The position numbers were made by a program, and so were the translations under genes. A stretch of 64,000 bases of DNA from Monomorium pharaonis (Eukaryota; Arthropoda; Insecta; Hymenoptera; Formicidae): positions 19,135,597 through 19,199,596 of the forward strand of contig NC_050473.1 of the NCBI RefSeq assembly GCF_013373865.1, written 5' to 3'. The number at the start of each line of letters is the position of its first letter. Positions within the stretch are counted from its first letter, which is position 1. Shown piece by piece: positions 23,940 to 35,857 of the stretch. The notes beneath the pieces were generated by a model that saw nothing but the letters and a program-made list of their open reading frames with translations, was not told the DNA's origin and did no database searches.

Positions 23940-26094
23940 AGTTAAGGAGCTAATAAATGAGCGAATTAAGGGACGAAAAAAGATGAATTAGATTTATTCT
24001 TTCAATTCGATAAGAATTTAAAAAAAAAACTCGAGAATAGTTAACTCTCTTTAATATTTTATTAATGTTGCGACGATTTTTACATACAAGGACGGAACAA
24101 TTATTTAGATAACATCTTGATCTTTTTAATCTCATGTCCTCCGACGACACGTTCGGATTAAATCATAGAGTCGACACATTCTCGCTTCCTAACGTGGGAA
24201 ATAAATTACTTGTTATTTTCCTATTTAACGGATAACAATTTTAAAGTTATATAACCGTGACCAATTCAAACGTATCTTGCATAACAGATAATATTTTCTG
24301 ACTTTGATCATAGCTTTTTGTGAAAACCCTTTGTAGAAATTTATTACATTTATGTTTCTAAGATTTTTAATATTATCTTTAATTCGCTACGCAATCTTTA
24401 ATTATGTTTCATTCGATTTATCCTATCTTTGACTAATATTTTTAATGATGATTTATGCCGAAGAAAGACAAATAAAGTCCGAAAAGTCAAGTCCGAAAAG
24501 TACATGTCAATCAACTATTCTCAAATTTCTCCAAATTTTCCCAAGAAATTAAAAGAATTAATATTATCATTCTTTTTCATAATTTTACTTGCTCGTTTGT
24601 TAACCACACAGGCATTTTCTTAACTTAATTGCGTTTACTGGAAATCAAGGGTGTTTTAGAAACTAAAATTTCACTGATGGATGATAAAATCTACGTCCTT
24701 GTTAAATTGCAAGCCGAGTGGCAAGACTTTATTCGAACAATATATATGTGCCATTCAAAAATTGTAGTAGCTACAATCGATATAGAACAATAATATTTCA
24801 ACGTGAGGTTTTATTTAGAATCTAGAAAATAGATTATAAATCACCGACATGTTGATAAAAATTCATGAGAAGAGAGTCTCAGCATGAAAATTATCAGCTT
24901 GCGGCAATGAGATAAAGAATTTATCAAGATTTATCTCCCTTTGAAAGTGTGAAGAAAAAATAACTCGCAATCTCCTTCGAAACGTCATTTTTTTTAGAGA
25001 GATATCTAATGAATAACTATGAAAATTAAAAAAATAATAGCCTCGATATTATTATTATATAAAAAAATTGATCTGAGAAATTGCTTTAAAAAATCATAGA
25101 TATGATCTGTTGGGTCTATAACAACATCATAAGTACGGGGGGGGGGAGGGGCGCAATTATAGCAATTTTTTTATGCAAAATAAAAACAGCCTTGTAAATA
25201 ACTGAGATGGGGCATAAGAACTGACCGGAAAAGTTTAGTGGATACAAAAAAAAAACGTGGTAAATTCCAAATTCTATTGTTCCAAATTTTATCAAAATAG
25301 TAATATAATAAATTGGCAATGAAATAAAAGAATGGCAAAATTAATAAAAATTATTAATATCTATTACCAAAATATTATATAACTTTATGTAAAAAACAAT
25401 TTTTTATTTAACTAGTAAATCACTATAGTTTGAAGAAAATAAAATCAACCAACAATAATGAATTAATAACAAAACCTTAAAATATTTTAAAAATTTTGAA
25501 AAAGTAAATATTACTAAATTTTACATTAATTTTTAATTTTATGAAGAATATATATGTATATATTCTCTCACAAACTTAGAAATTTTCTGTATAGGTATCT
25601 ATTTATTTTGAATATATACTATATTTAATATCTTGTACCAAAAAAATTAATTTACTTTTTACATATTACATTTATTCTAAATCTACTACAGATTGCAATT
25701 TTCATAAAGCTTAAAAGGGAAAAGAGTAAAAGACGCTCAATTAGTATTCTTCCGTTGTCTTCTATTTGAAAAAAGATGATTTTCTTGTCGTATTTTTTCG
25801 TAAAATTTTTCTATTGATAAACATGTGGAATTTTTTGAATCTTAAGACAAGATTAATTAATTAATTAATTCAAAGTATCTCGTAAATGTGAACAATTATT
25901 ATTACTATTGTTCAATACTATTAAGTAGTCGAGATACACAATAACACAATTATATTATTAATATAAGCACTGCAATAAGTATCTGCGATTTAAACGGGAA
26001 CGTAATATTGTACTCGTATGAGTACATAAATGTGTAAATATTTAAATTATAATTTTTACGACTCACTTCTGCCAGACGAGATTAATTGTAGATA

Positions 26095-26273
26095 AGGGGC
26101 TCGATTCTTGAATTCATTCGCAAGAGAAACGTATTCGCAAATTCTGTTCTTACAGAAAAGTTGGAAATTTATTGGCTATCGTATGGCTATTAACCAATAA
26201 ACTTACAACTTTCTGTTAGAGCGAGTATTTGCGTATACGTTTCTCTTGCGAATGACTTCAAGAATCGGGCCCA
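26095..26273. mobile_element. Foldback element, near-perfect palindrome
   Basis: The left arm GGCTCGATTCTTGAATTCAT and onward is mirrored by the right arm (ATGACTTCAAGAATCGGGCC) for about 50 bases at high identity including GCAAGAGAAACGTA. Inner segments are also complementary (ACAGAAAAGTTG and CAACTTTCTGT). There is no coding content. Confidence 0.8.
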
Positions 26274-26720
26274 AGGACGTTAACGATTTTCATCGTTGAA
26301 ATTCCGGTTAACTTAATCGATCATTAATTCTATCAGCAAAGTTATCTGCGGCAAAATTTGTAGTTGTATGTAACTCGCTCTTTCTTTCTAGTCTAATCTC
26401 ATTATTCATTCCAAGTGTGTGTCGAAGAATAAAATTCACATTAACAAAATAGTGCTGGTATCATTAATGAGCTAACTGTCGATTAAGCCAACTCTTTTGA
26501 TACGAAATAGCATAACGAAGAAACACTTTATATGATTGGAACAAAAAATAATAGATTTCTTATTCTACGTGCATAATATGTGCACGTGCAAACCAGAATA
26601 AACTTCTTTCTCCGAGTGCGTATACGCGCCAATAATACTCGAAGAATTAATCGCAATGAAAGACTTTATAAATTCTGATTAACTTGAATTAATTATTTCA
26701 ACTGACAGATGTTATAGTGT

Positions 26721-26845
26721 ACATTTCAATTAATGTAGATTAACTTTAATCTTGGTTTAACTTACTTTTTATTATTTTTCTTTAATTTGTAGAATTTGAA
26801 AAAAAAATAAGTTAAACCAAAATTAAAATTAATTTGCATTGAGTA
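26721..26845. mobile_element. Small palindromic MITE, TAGATTAACTTTAATCTTGG family
   Basis: Left arm TGTAGATTAACTTTAATCTT, right arm AATTAAAATTAATTTGCATT. This is a decayed copy of the family also found at 42048-42186 and 49166-49303, where the outer GGCCCRTTTCTACC ends are preserved. Confidence 0.65.
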
Positions 26846-27399
26846 GAGATGAATAAATCGTGTCAATCACTGCCCATAAGCTCAAGAAAAATATCGATCT
26901 TAACTTAGCCGTACTGCACTTTCGGCAATTCCGAGGACAAAAATTAAAATAGATTCAATAGAAAACTTATTTAAATAAATATCTATAAAAATATTACTTA
27001 TACTAATATAAAAATACTACACTAAAATAAGTATTTTGTGTAGTGGATAAATAATAAAATAAAAGTAAATAATATTTAACATTTATATACACGTTTAAAA
27101 TTGAAATAAGATGTTTATTTTACAATTCGTTTGCTTATTATTTTAAAATACTTATTTTAAATAGTATTTTTTCTTGATACTTCATAGATATCTTCTTCAA
27201 ACCAAAAATTATACAACTTATAACTTAACTTAATAAGAGAATTGTTCAAAATTCTACAAAAATGTAATAATAGAACAATCTGTTAATTTTAAAAAACTTT
27301 TGGTAATAACACTTTGAAATGTGACACATAATTCTTAAATTCCTAAATGTAACATTCTTAAATAAATATTTCCATTGCTATTTTTACTTCAATTATATT

Positions 27400-28060
27400 T
27401 CCCATTCGAATTTTTGGCAGAGATCCCGATTGACATGCGCCGAGAGAGTTGCACCACGTGCTCGCGGTTCCGACGGTGCGACGTCACCATGGCGACGTAA
27501 ACAATTCACGCGGCCGCCGGCGGCCGGACCACCAGGGGCGGTCACGTGGCCCGCACGATCGACTGTCGCGTGGCTCGGCTTGTCCGTCATCTCGAGATCG
27601 TTATCGTCTGCGGAATTGTCGCGTGACCCTCTCCCCCCTTCCCTCTCTCCCTTTTCCGTTCCATGTCGTCGAGCGTTTTTCGCCGGATGCTCGGACGCGA
27701 ATTGCTTCGGGCGATCAGTTGCTCTAGACGAGGCTTAAAGAACAACAATTACTTACGATGATCCGGACGTCCGTTTGGGAATTGGTGCGACGCAGCGCAT
27801 GCTCCTTCTCCACTTTCGATCTCACGTACCGTGAAACGAGTGCGAACGCGTGCGTAAAGTCAACTGAGGGAGATCCAGAACCCGCGCCACTGATTCCTCA
27901 CCGTCCTCACGGCGTTTGTCGCTCTGCGTAACTGATAGAGATCGGAGAGTTCGGACTGTTCGGAGTATTCGTAGCAATCGTAGATTCGTAGCTCACACCG
28001 AGAGTCCCCGTGCTGCCATCTTGCAGCAACAATTTGCTTTTGCGTTGCTGGCGGGAGATT
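27400..28060. promoter_or_regulatory. Isolated CpG-rich block, candidate promoter
   Basis: GC- and CpG-rich island in AT-rich surroundings. It contains two CACGTG E-boxes (about 27454 and 27544) and an 18-base palindrome at 27481-27498. On the minus strand a consensus donor (GGATCATC followed by GTAAGT) lies near 27755, hinting at a non-coding first exon in that direction. ORFs inside are unrecognisable. It may serve CYP4G, whose start exon has an upstream acceptor, or an unseen transcript. Confidence 0.4.
27481..27498. promoter_or_regulatory. X-box-like palindrome
   Basis: ACGTCACCATGGCGACGT reads almost the same on both strands. The core GTCACCATGGCGAC fits the RFX X-box pattern (GTNRCC, short spacer, RGYAAC) except for one base in the right half site. 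RFX factors drive ciliary genes in animals. The match is seen in the sequence; the function is inferred. Confidence 0.35.
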
Positions 28061-29345
28061 CAATTTTTTATTAATTTTATAACATCAAGATATTTATTAA
28101 AGTTCTACGTAAATTTTCGAGACTGTTGAATGAACGTGTTAAAAGCTTAGAGATAATATAAAAAAAAAATTGAAAGGTATAGACGTTACAACATTTCGAT
28201 TATCGATATCGAAATAATTAGATTATCATTAAGTATTAAATTTATAATTATATTGTGCAGCTTTTATACGCTCCGATGATTTTGTGTTTCATACTGCATT
28301 ACGAAAAAGTACGAAAAAGAGAAAAATAAAACGGTTTTAGGAATCTGCAAACATTGAAATAATGTAATATATTATTTAATTACTAAGAAATTACCTACAT
28401 TTCAATTAAATCTAATTTTTTGACGATAAAAATATTAAAATCTAAATTATTTCATTTAGTATCTACAACAAATTTATGTACACAGCTTTCTCTCTGTGTT
28501 AGTTCTTAACAGTGTTTACCATCTTACATCGAAGTCAATGTCATAACTTAATTGTTAAAGCATTATTGGCATCTTAAGATAGTGTTAAAATAAGAATTGA
28601 TTGTGAATACCAATTACAAACAGTACATTACAGTTATATGTATAAAAATGTGAATTGCGTTCGCACTGCAACGCGCATTTAACGTCATCCGAAATAAAGA
28701 TTTACATACGAATATCTAGTACTGGCTTCTATCGGCAATATTTTCTGAACGTATTATTTATTATATTATTTCAAATAAATAATTAATATAAAGTATAAAA
28801 TTAATATAAAATAAATATTAAGTTAATGCTTTGAATAAATATCAAACAAACGTTTAATAAATATTAAATGAATATTTTACCTAAATTATAATTTTTAATA
28901 AAAGATTAATATAAAATAAGTATTTAATAAATTTTAAATAAATGTTACATTTATAATAAATTTGTTACATTTATAACGTATAATTAATGATAAATATTCA
29001 AAAAAAGATTAAAATGATTGTCTTTGTTTACACATTAGATTAAAACTGTTATAAAATAAAATGGAATGATTACCCGTCTAGACAAAGTAAAGACAAATAT
29101 AAAAATAAGCTTAATAATATAATCATAAATAAATGAAATTAATCAACTTACAATTTTTTTCATGTAACAACGTTACGCATCAATACAAGTAATGCACAAT
29201 ATTATATCATAAATGGATAAAAATTTTACAATTAAATGTGCTAACAATAAGATAATGTGGATCAATTTTGACAAAATTTCCAAATAATATTTTTAAAAAA
29301 TTAGATAAATTTAAAATTAAAGTATAAATATCTTAAATTGTTTAA

Positions 29346-30300
29346 CCCTACATTGTCACACAAGAGTCCAGTAGACCCTGCATTTCACTTTAATAATATT
29401 TTTTGTGAAAGGTAGAAAATAGTATTTGTGGAGTGGCTATTTCTTGAGAGACTGAAGCATCCTCTTGGCGTTAAAATTATTTCGCTTCCAGGGAGAGCGT
29501 CAGTTTGCTTTGGGCAACCGTTGAAAGTTATGAAGAATACCACATGCCCCGGATATGACATACCTTTTGTGGAACAACTTTTAAGTTAAAAAATACGACT
29601 TGTGATAAAAGTTAACTTATTTATCGTCGGAGTCGGCTTCACTATTGAAAACCGACGCTTAGTACACAACAAGGTCAGAATGACTCTGCATCGACTTCGA
29701 ATAATGCCCAACACCTATTAAATGTTGCGCTGTACAAAAGAAGCATCTTTTATAGCGTTTTCTACTGGGAAAACTGGCGCAGCAACAACGCTGCGGTAGA
29801 TTTCGAAACTCCATTTGAAAACTCCATTAGCGCAATAATAGTGCAGGTTTAGTGGGGTTCAGTGGAACACATCATTAGACAGGTTTAAAAATTAAACAAT
29901 TTCATTGTTATAAAGTTTACTAAAATAATGTAATAACATATACTTTAATGTAATACCTTAAAGCACGAACATAACATCTATTTAATTTGCACTGGCACCT
30001 TCCATCGTCTCGAAAGACGGTGGAGCAAAAGTTGCACTCGGTGCAATTTTTTTGCATCAATTTTGTCAGTAGAACATTAAACACTGAAAATATGTGAACT
30101 GATTTTTACAGTGGAACAATAAAATTGCACTCAGTGTGCACCAGTGTTGCACTAGTTTTCCCAGTAGAAAACGCTATTATAGTTAATACGCCAAAGTACG
30201 GGTAGATGGCCTCAAGCCCGCCAATTTTCAAAATGCTTTTAAGATATTTACAATCAAATTCGAGGTAAGGGTCAAATTGACCCTACGTGTTCTCCGAGGG
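29346..30300. mobile_element. piggyBac-like non-autonomous element with TTAA target sites
   Basis: Flanked by TTAA at 29342-29345 and 30301-30304. The left end begins CCCTACATTGTCACAC and the reverse complement of the right begins CCCTCGGAGAACACG; both ends then share a GACCC or GGGTC motif about 20-30 bases in. TTAA duplication and CCC ends are hallmarks of piggyBac superfamily elements. No intact transposase is present. Another MITE is nested inside (29751-30181). Confidence 0.65.
29751..30181. mobile_element. MITE nested in the piggyBac-like element
   Basis: The left end TATAGCGTTTTCTACTGGGA is matched at the right (TCCCAGTAGAAAACGCTATT preceded by AGTTT), giving inverted repeats of about 25 bases at near identity. 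The interior has GTGCAAC/GTTGCAC motifs repeated several times. It interrupts the piggyBac-like element, so it inserted later. Confidence 0.75.
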
Positions 30301-30959
30301 TTAAACTCATTTCGGCCGCGAATAAAGACATCTAAATAAAGAAAAAAACTTCCTACAAGTATTTTATTCGATCTTGTTTCAGAGTTACAATCATTTTTTG
30401 TTCTCCAGTGTATTGCTGCTATTTTTTTACTTACTTGCGATTATTTTTTTTTAATAGGTTTAAGTTTTTAAAAAAGATTAGCAGTTCTGATATTAAGTAT
30501 TGGTTTAACAAACATCTGACTCGTTTTTTATACGAATTTGTGTCTCGTACATAGATGTTTATGTAATCGTTGAAATGTCTTTTTATATAGTAGAGGTCTG
30601 TTAGAGTGAAACGATCTGCTTATAAACTTGCTTGGGCTCAATTATATTCCGAAAGTCTATACGTCAAATGCATGTCTTCCATTTCCTGATTTGAATCTAC
30701 TTATTTCTTGTCTTTTCTGGCGCACCAATAAAAGAGCGAATTGATCCGGATAGAAAATAACATTTAATAATTGTATGAAAAAACTTGCACAAAAATTATA
30801 ATTTGCAATTATGTAAATATACATTACTGTTTATAAAAATAGATGTTGAAATATTGACTTTTTGTAAAACTTTGACAATTATTTGTACGATTAGTTTCAA
30901 AATAATATTACAGGAAAACGAAAATATTTTAATAATACATTTGCAAAATTAAATTTGAA

Positions 30960-31720
30960 ACAAATTGTTCAATAATTGAAAAAATATTTTAGCTGTATTA
31001 TATGCATAAAACATTTAGAATTAATTTATACATATATATATTAATAAAAATGGATAATTATTCCTAAATTATAATATAGAAGTATTGTAAGATAAAATAT
31101 TATAAGATAACAATTTAAATAAGAAGTAATCAGTTTTTTAAATAATTGTAAAATATTGATATATTAAATCTGAATTTTCTTTAATTTTTTATATTCTAAT
31201 ATTACTTAGAAATTTTATTTTGATAAAACTGCTGCTTATTTTAGCAAAATTACTGCAAAATTTTTGCCGACTCATGATAAATGATGATGATTGAATATTT
31301 GCATAATGTGTATTGTGCGTATTATGCGAATGTTGCCTATCGAGCTGTATTATGCATAAAACATTTAGAATTAATTTATAGACATATGTATAAAATTGAA
31401 AAATTATTTCTAAAATATAATGTAGAAATATTGCAGCATTAAATATTACTTATTTAATATGGCAATTTAACTAAAAAGTAATTAAACGATTTCTTAAATA
31501 ATTCTAAAGTATTGATATAGCAAATTTAAATGTGTATCATTTTTGATATTTTAATATTATTTAGAAATTTTATTTCAACAAAAGTGCTGCGTTATGTATT
31601 ATTTCAGTAGAGTTATTGCAAAATTTTCATCGATTTACGATAAATAATAATCATTAAATATTTGCATAATGTGTATTGTGCAAATGTTGCTTATCAAGAA
31701 AATAAGTCAATGAATTGAAT
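30960..31720. repeat. AT-rich dispersed repeat, two tandem copies
   Basis: Two diverged copies (about 30990-31340 and 31345-31700) share TATGCATAAAACATTTAGAA, a central GAAATTTTATTT stretch and an end around GCATAATGTGTATTGTG. Fragments recur at 32740-32830 and 35110-35330, and the right-hand part recurs at 43301-43410 immediately beside the mariner element in CYP4G intron 2. Confidence 0.6.
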
Positions 31721-33306
31721 ATGTGAAATCAACAAGATAGGAAACATCTAAAATATCGATTATTTACAAATAGAGACCAATGGTGAATCTTTCAAATATC
31801 TCCTATAAAAGTAAACAGTTATACATTATTATAGAGAACAAAAATGTCTATAATTCTGAATGACGAAAAAATACATAATTATATAAACTTTTTCCAATAT
31901 TTAAGTATTCTGTTGCCGAAGTGGGTCCCGCATGTTAGAAAATATATTATATAATTTAAGAAATGTTGTTTTATCGGAGACATTATGTTAAATTAATATA
32001 ACTGCTAATCGTATTACATGTATAAATCTCGTATTACATGAAAATGTCTTAAAATATTTTTGATGATGATTTATAAAGTTAAACAACAATATGGAATTTT
32101 GTGAGAGCAGCCATTTAAACGTCTTGACCTGTCTAATAATATAGCCTCTTTTCTGAAATTTTTATCGATGTTATTTGATAAGTTTATTATAGTTTTATTG
32201 CTAATCTATATTTCACATATATTATAGATTTTTAATATTGCAGTTTATATACTAAAAGAAATTATATATAAACACATATATATATATATAATATATTTGC
32301 ATATTTTAAATTCTGCAATATTTCTTTACTTTGATTAAATTTATAATTTTATAATAAAACATTGTGTTATTTAAACAAAGCCAATTTTTTAAATCTATTT
32401 TAGAGGATGGCCTACATCTATTATTTTTTTTATTCATTATATAGTGTCGTTATATATTCATAAATAACATTCTAGATATTAGATATTGTATAATTTTAAA
32501 TCTAAAATCATCAAAACTGGCAAATAAAAATGTCAAGTTTTTAATTAAAAATTTATAAATATTAAAAATCTTAATTATTAAAAAGTTATTATACAAAATG
32601 TAAATGTAACCATATATCATATTAAATGCGTAGAGTGAATATACAAAAAGAATTATTTCAATAACTAAAATTTGGCAATTAATTTTGAAATAGTATTTTG
32701 GTAAAATTATAATGATATAGCAAATTATTTTAATGATATATATTTGCAAAATTAAATTTAAAAAGAAATTGTTTAATAACTGAGAAAAATATTTTAGTTG
32801 TATTATGTATAAAACATTTAATAAATATCTTGTATTTCAACCAGATAAAAAATAACCTGCAAAGAAATTTTGATTGTTAAATTATTTGATAGCAGAGTTT
32901 TAAAAAAAGCCTTGAACTGGTTTCCTTATTTCTAATTTACATTAAGGATCCTTATTTCTAATTTACATTAAGGAAAAGTCACGATTAAAAAATTTTGACA
33001 AACGCGACGAAAATAATTGAATCAGAGGAACGTTTTGCTTGTAAATAAAACGTCTTTTAACGAAACGACGATTAAATTTATTTCTGGATACAATACATGT
33101 TCTGTTTGTAATTGGAATGATAATTATTCTTTTGTGTACATCGAAAAGTTTCCGCAGATACAAAGTCTGATTGTTAAATGAATGTATTTTAATTAAGCTT
33201 ACAAGATGACCATGCAAAAAACAAATATGGATAAAAGTTAGGTATAAAAAATATTTATTTCAGACTTAGACAGCGGTTTATTAGCATCGCATAATATTCA
33301 GCGTCG

Positions 33307-33405
33307 ATGGTGGTGGTTAGAAGCACCGCTTATAAAGGATTGCAGGAAGGCAAGCAGACCAGTCCGATGCTGGTACGTCGAAAAGATTCGATCGTATATT
33401 TGTGA
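33307..33405 (+). other. Coding-like 32-codon island, unrecognised
   Basis: Preceded by a plausible splice acceptor (ATAATATTCAG ending at 33301). The frame MVVVRSTAYKGLQEGKQTSP and onward runs to a TGA at 33403-33405. Its codon and residue mix looks more protein-like than the AT-rich surroundings. I do not recognise it, and it has no partner exon that I can find. It could be the last exon of an unannotated gene, a pseudogene fragment, or chance. Confidence 0.2.
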
Positions 33406-35857
33406 ACAACATATATCTATAGGTGGGTGTTAGAAAGAGACAATTAAAAAAGACAGTCTCTAGTTTTCGTAATGACCATTGGATTAAGAAGATGTCTAAC
33501 AAAATCCAGATTTTTTTTCGTGCTTGTGATAATAGTGGTATACGAATATATATAATGTTCCCTTAGTCCATGGAGAAGAATAAGGGAGTATTTTCTTTTT
33601 AAAGTTCGAAAAAATGGTGTTTTCCGGGAATTTTCTAGGAGAGACATAGAAATAAATTAATAACAAATTTTATAAATTTTTTATATATTACTACTTCAAT
33701 ATTTAAAAAATGTTTGTAAGTTAAAAATATGCTACTTTTTCATATTATATGTTGATCACTAATAGCTTACAAAAAATGCATAAAGGTGATGGAGTAGCTC
33801 TTCTGAACACCTAAAACAAATAGAAAACCAAAACTTTTCTTATTCAAGAAAGGCGCGCATTAAAACTAGAATTAAATAAAAATATCCAAATTTGATAAAA
33901 TGGCAGTCTTTGTAAATTTTTTTATTTATTGTAAAAATCTCGTAATTGTTTCTTTTTATAAACACAAAAATAATATGTGCATAAGAATAATTCTAGCTTC
34001 AATGAAAGAAAGACATATAATGTACTTGCAAAAGATTCATGTCAATATTCTTAATTAATTTCCAAGAAATTATCTCACAGTATCAAAAAACACGGCTTCG
34101 AAAAAAATGGTTTTAAAGTTTCAAGTACATCTTTTGCAGCGATTTCTATTCTTCACAATTAAGTTCAGTAATTCCAGATCATGACCTATTGCTTCCTTAA
34201 TTAATTTTTGTTTCTCACGTTTTTAAATATTCTCATTGTTATCTTTATCACTTATTACATACGTTAGTGAATAAATTTTATCTTTTTTTATCGGTAAATA
34301 TTTTTAGTTTTAATTTAACTCTTATTATTTTATTTTTAAAACATTTCCAAGATTGCGTAGATCAAAACGCAAAATTGAAGTCTTAATTTAGTACGGTATT
34401 TATTATTATTGTTTATTGTTTGTTTTTTTAATATAAGAAGGAGGTTATAAGCATGTAGATCATTATCATACACTCTTCATAATTATATTATACTGCACGT
34501 ACTTATTTGTTTCAACTAGTACATGATCATAAAATTTGAAATGCAAAATATGGTTCTATCAAGTAATATTAAATAAAAAAAAATCAATTTTTTATTTTTT
34601 AAAGGAGAATGCCCTTTAAGAGTTTACAGTGTTCTAACACAGTAAATCCATTTAGTGATAGATGGAAGAGATCCTAATTAAAATTTAAAACATATCTCGA
34701 AAGTTCAAAGTTTGTCGTTGAATAAAAAGTTTGTCGTTTTGCGAAAAAAGTGACTTCTGTTCTGTTGAAAATTGTCATCTGATTTTATATCATAAAATTA
34801 TTCTAAGAGACACGCTTTTAAAACACGCTCTCGCAAAACTGGGCAGTTTAAACCTTAATATAACAACATTAATGTTTTTATATTACATGTACATCTACTT
34901 GTAAATTATTATTTTTATTATTTATAATTCTTATTTTTAATATCTTATTTACAATCTTATTTACAAGAATTTGACATACGAAATCTTGTAAATATTAAAA
35001 AAAGAATCATAAATAATAAAAATAATAATTTCGAATTATATAGCCATACTTACGAAAGTAGATGTAGAAGTATCAATCTTTTATAAAATATTAATAATTA
35101 TTCAATAATTAAGAAAAAAATGTTTAACTGTATTTTATATAAAACATTTAAAACTATAATTTATACATATATATATATTTAATCTATATATATAGATTAA
35201 TTATAGTTTTAAATGTGTTTTATATAAAATCTATACATATATGTTTATATAAAAATGCATAATTAAAATATTCCTAAATTATAATAAAAAATATTGCAAT
35301 ATAAAATGTCATAATGTATAAATATTTATATTAAATATCTTGTGTCGAGTACTATATTTGTTATTATTACATATGCTTTTTTACCCAATATATATTTGGA
35401 TGACGTTGTTTTAACAGATACTTGTTGTACATTATTTTACTGATAGAATTATCTAGAAAATTTGTCAGTTTTCTTATTTATGCTTTAATATTTGCATAGA
35501 CACTATTATCATCGTTATAATTACTTGAAAGTGTTTCTCATATAAAAAGAAATTTATTCAAGTCAGTTAAAAAACTAATTTAATATAAAGATCCAATATT
35601 GAGGCGTAATTTAATGTACATTAATTTTACATTACCATATATCACAATTAAAAAACATACGGACATGCATTAACTTGACTCTTTCTGGTTTGCCAATGAA
35701 AAAAGAATAAAAAATTAAATTGATTATTATTCTTAATCAATTGATGTCCCCATTCGCGTATTCGATATTTTTCCTCTTTATTTCGCGCTCTAGAAGTCAC
35801 CGATCAGATAAACGGCGGATATTTGATCAAATATTACTTTTTTTTTTTTAAGGAATC

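Larger units (their letters stand above)
23530..35857. other. Gene-poor region rich in repeats
   Basis: Between the carboxypeptidase stop and the CYP4G start. It is AT-rich and holds the repeats listed separately, one CpG-rich block (27400-28060) and one short coding-like island (33307-33405). I found no multi-exon gene on either strand. Part of it may be a long 5' UTR intron of CYP4G, because a strong splice acceptor sits just before the CYP4G start codon. Confidence 0.6.
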
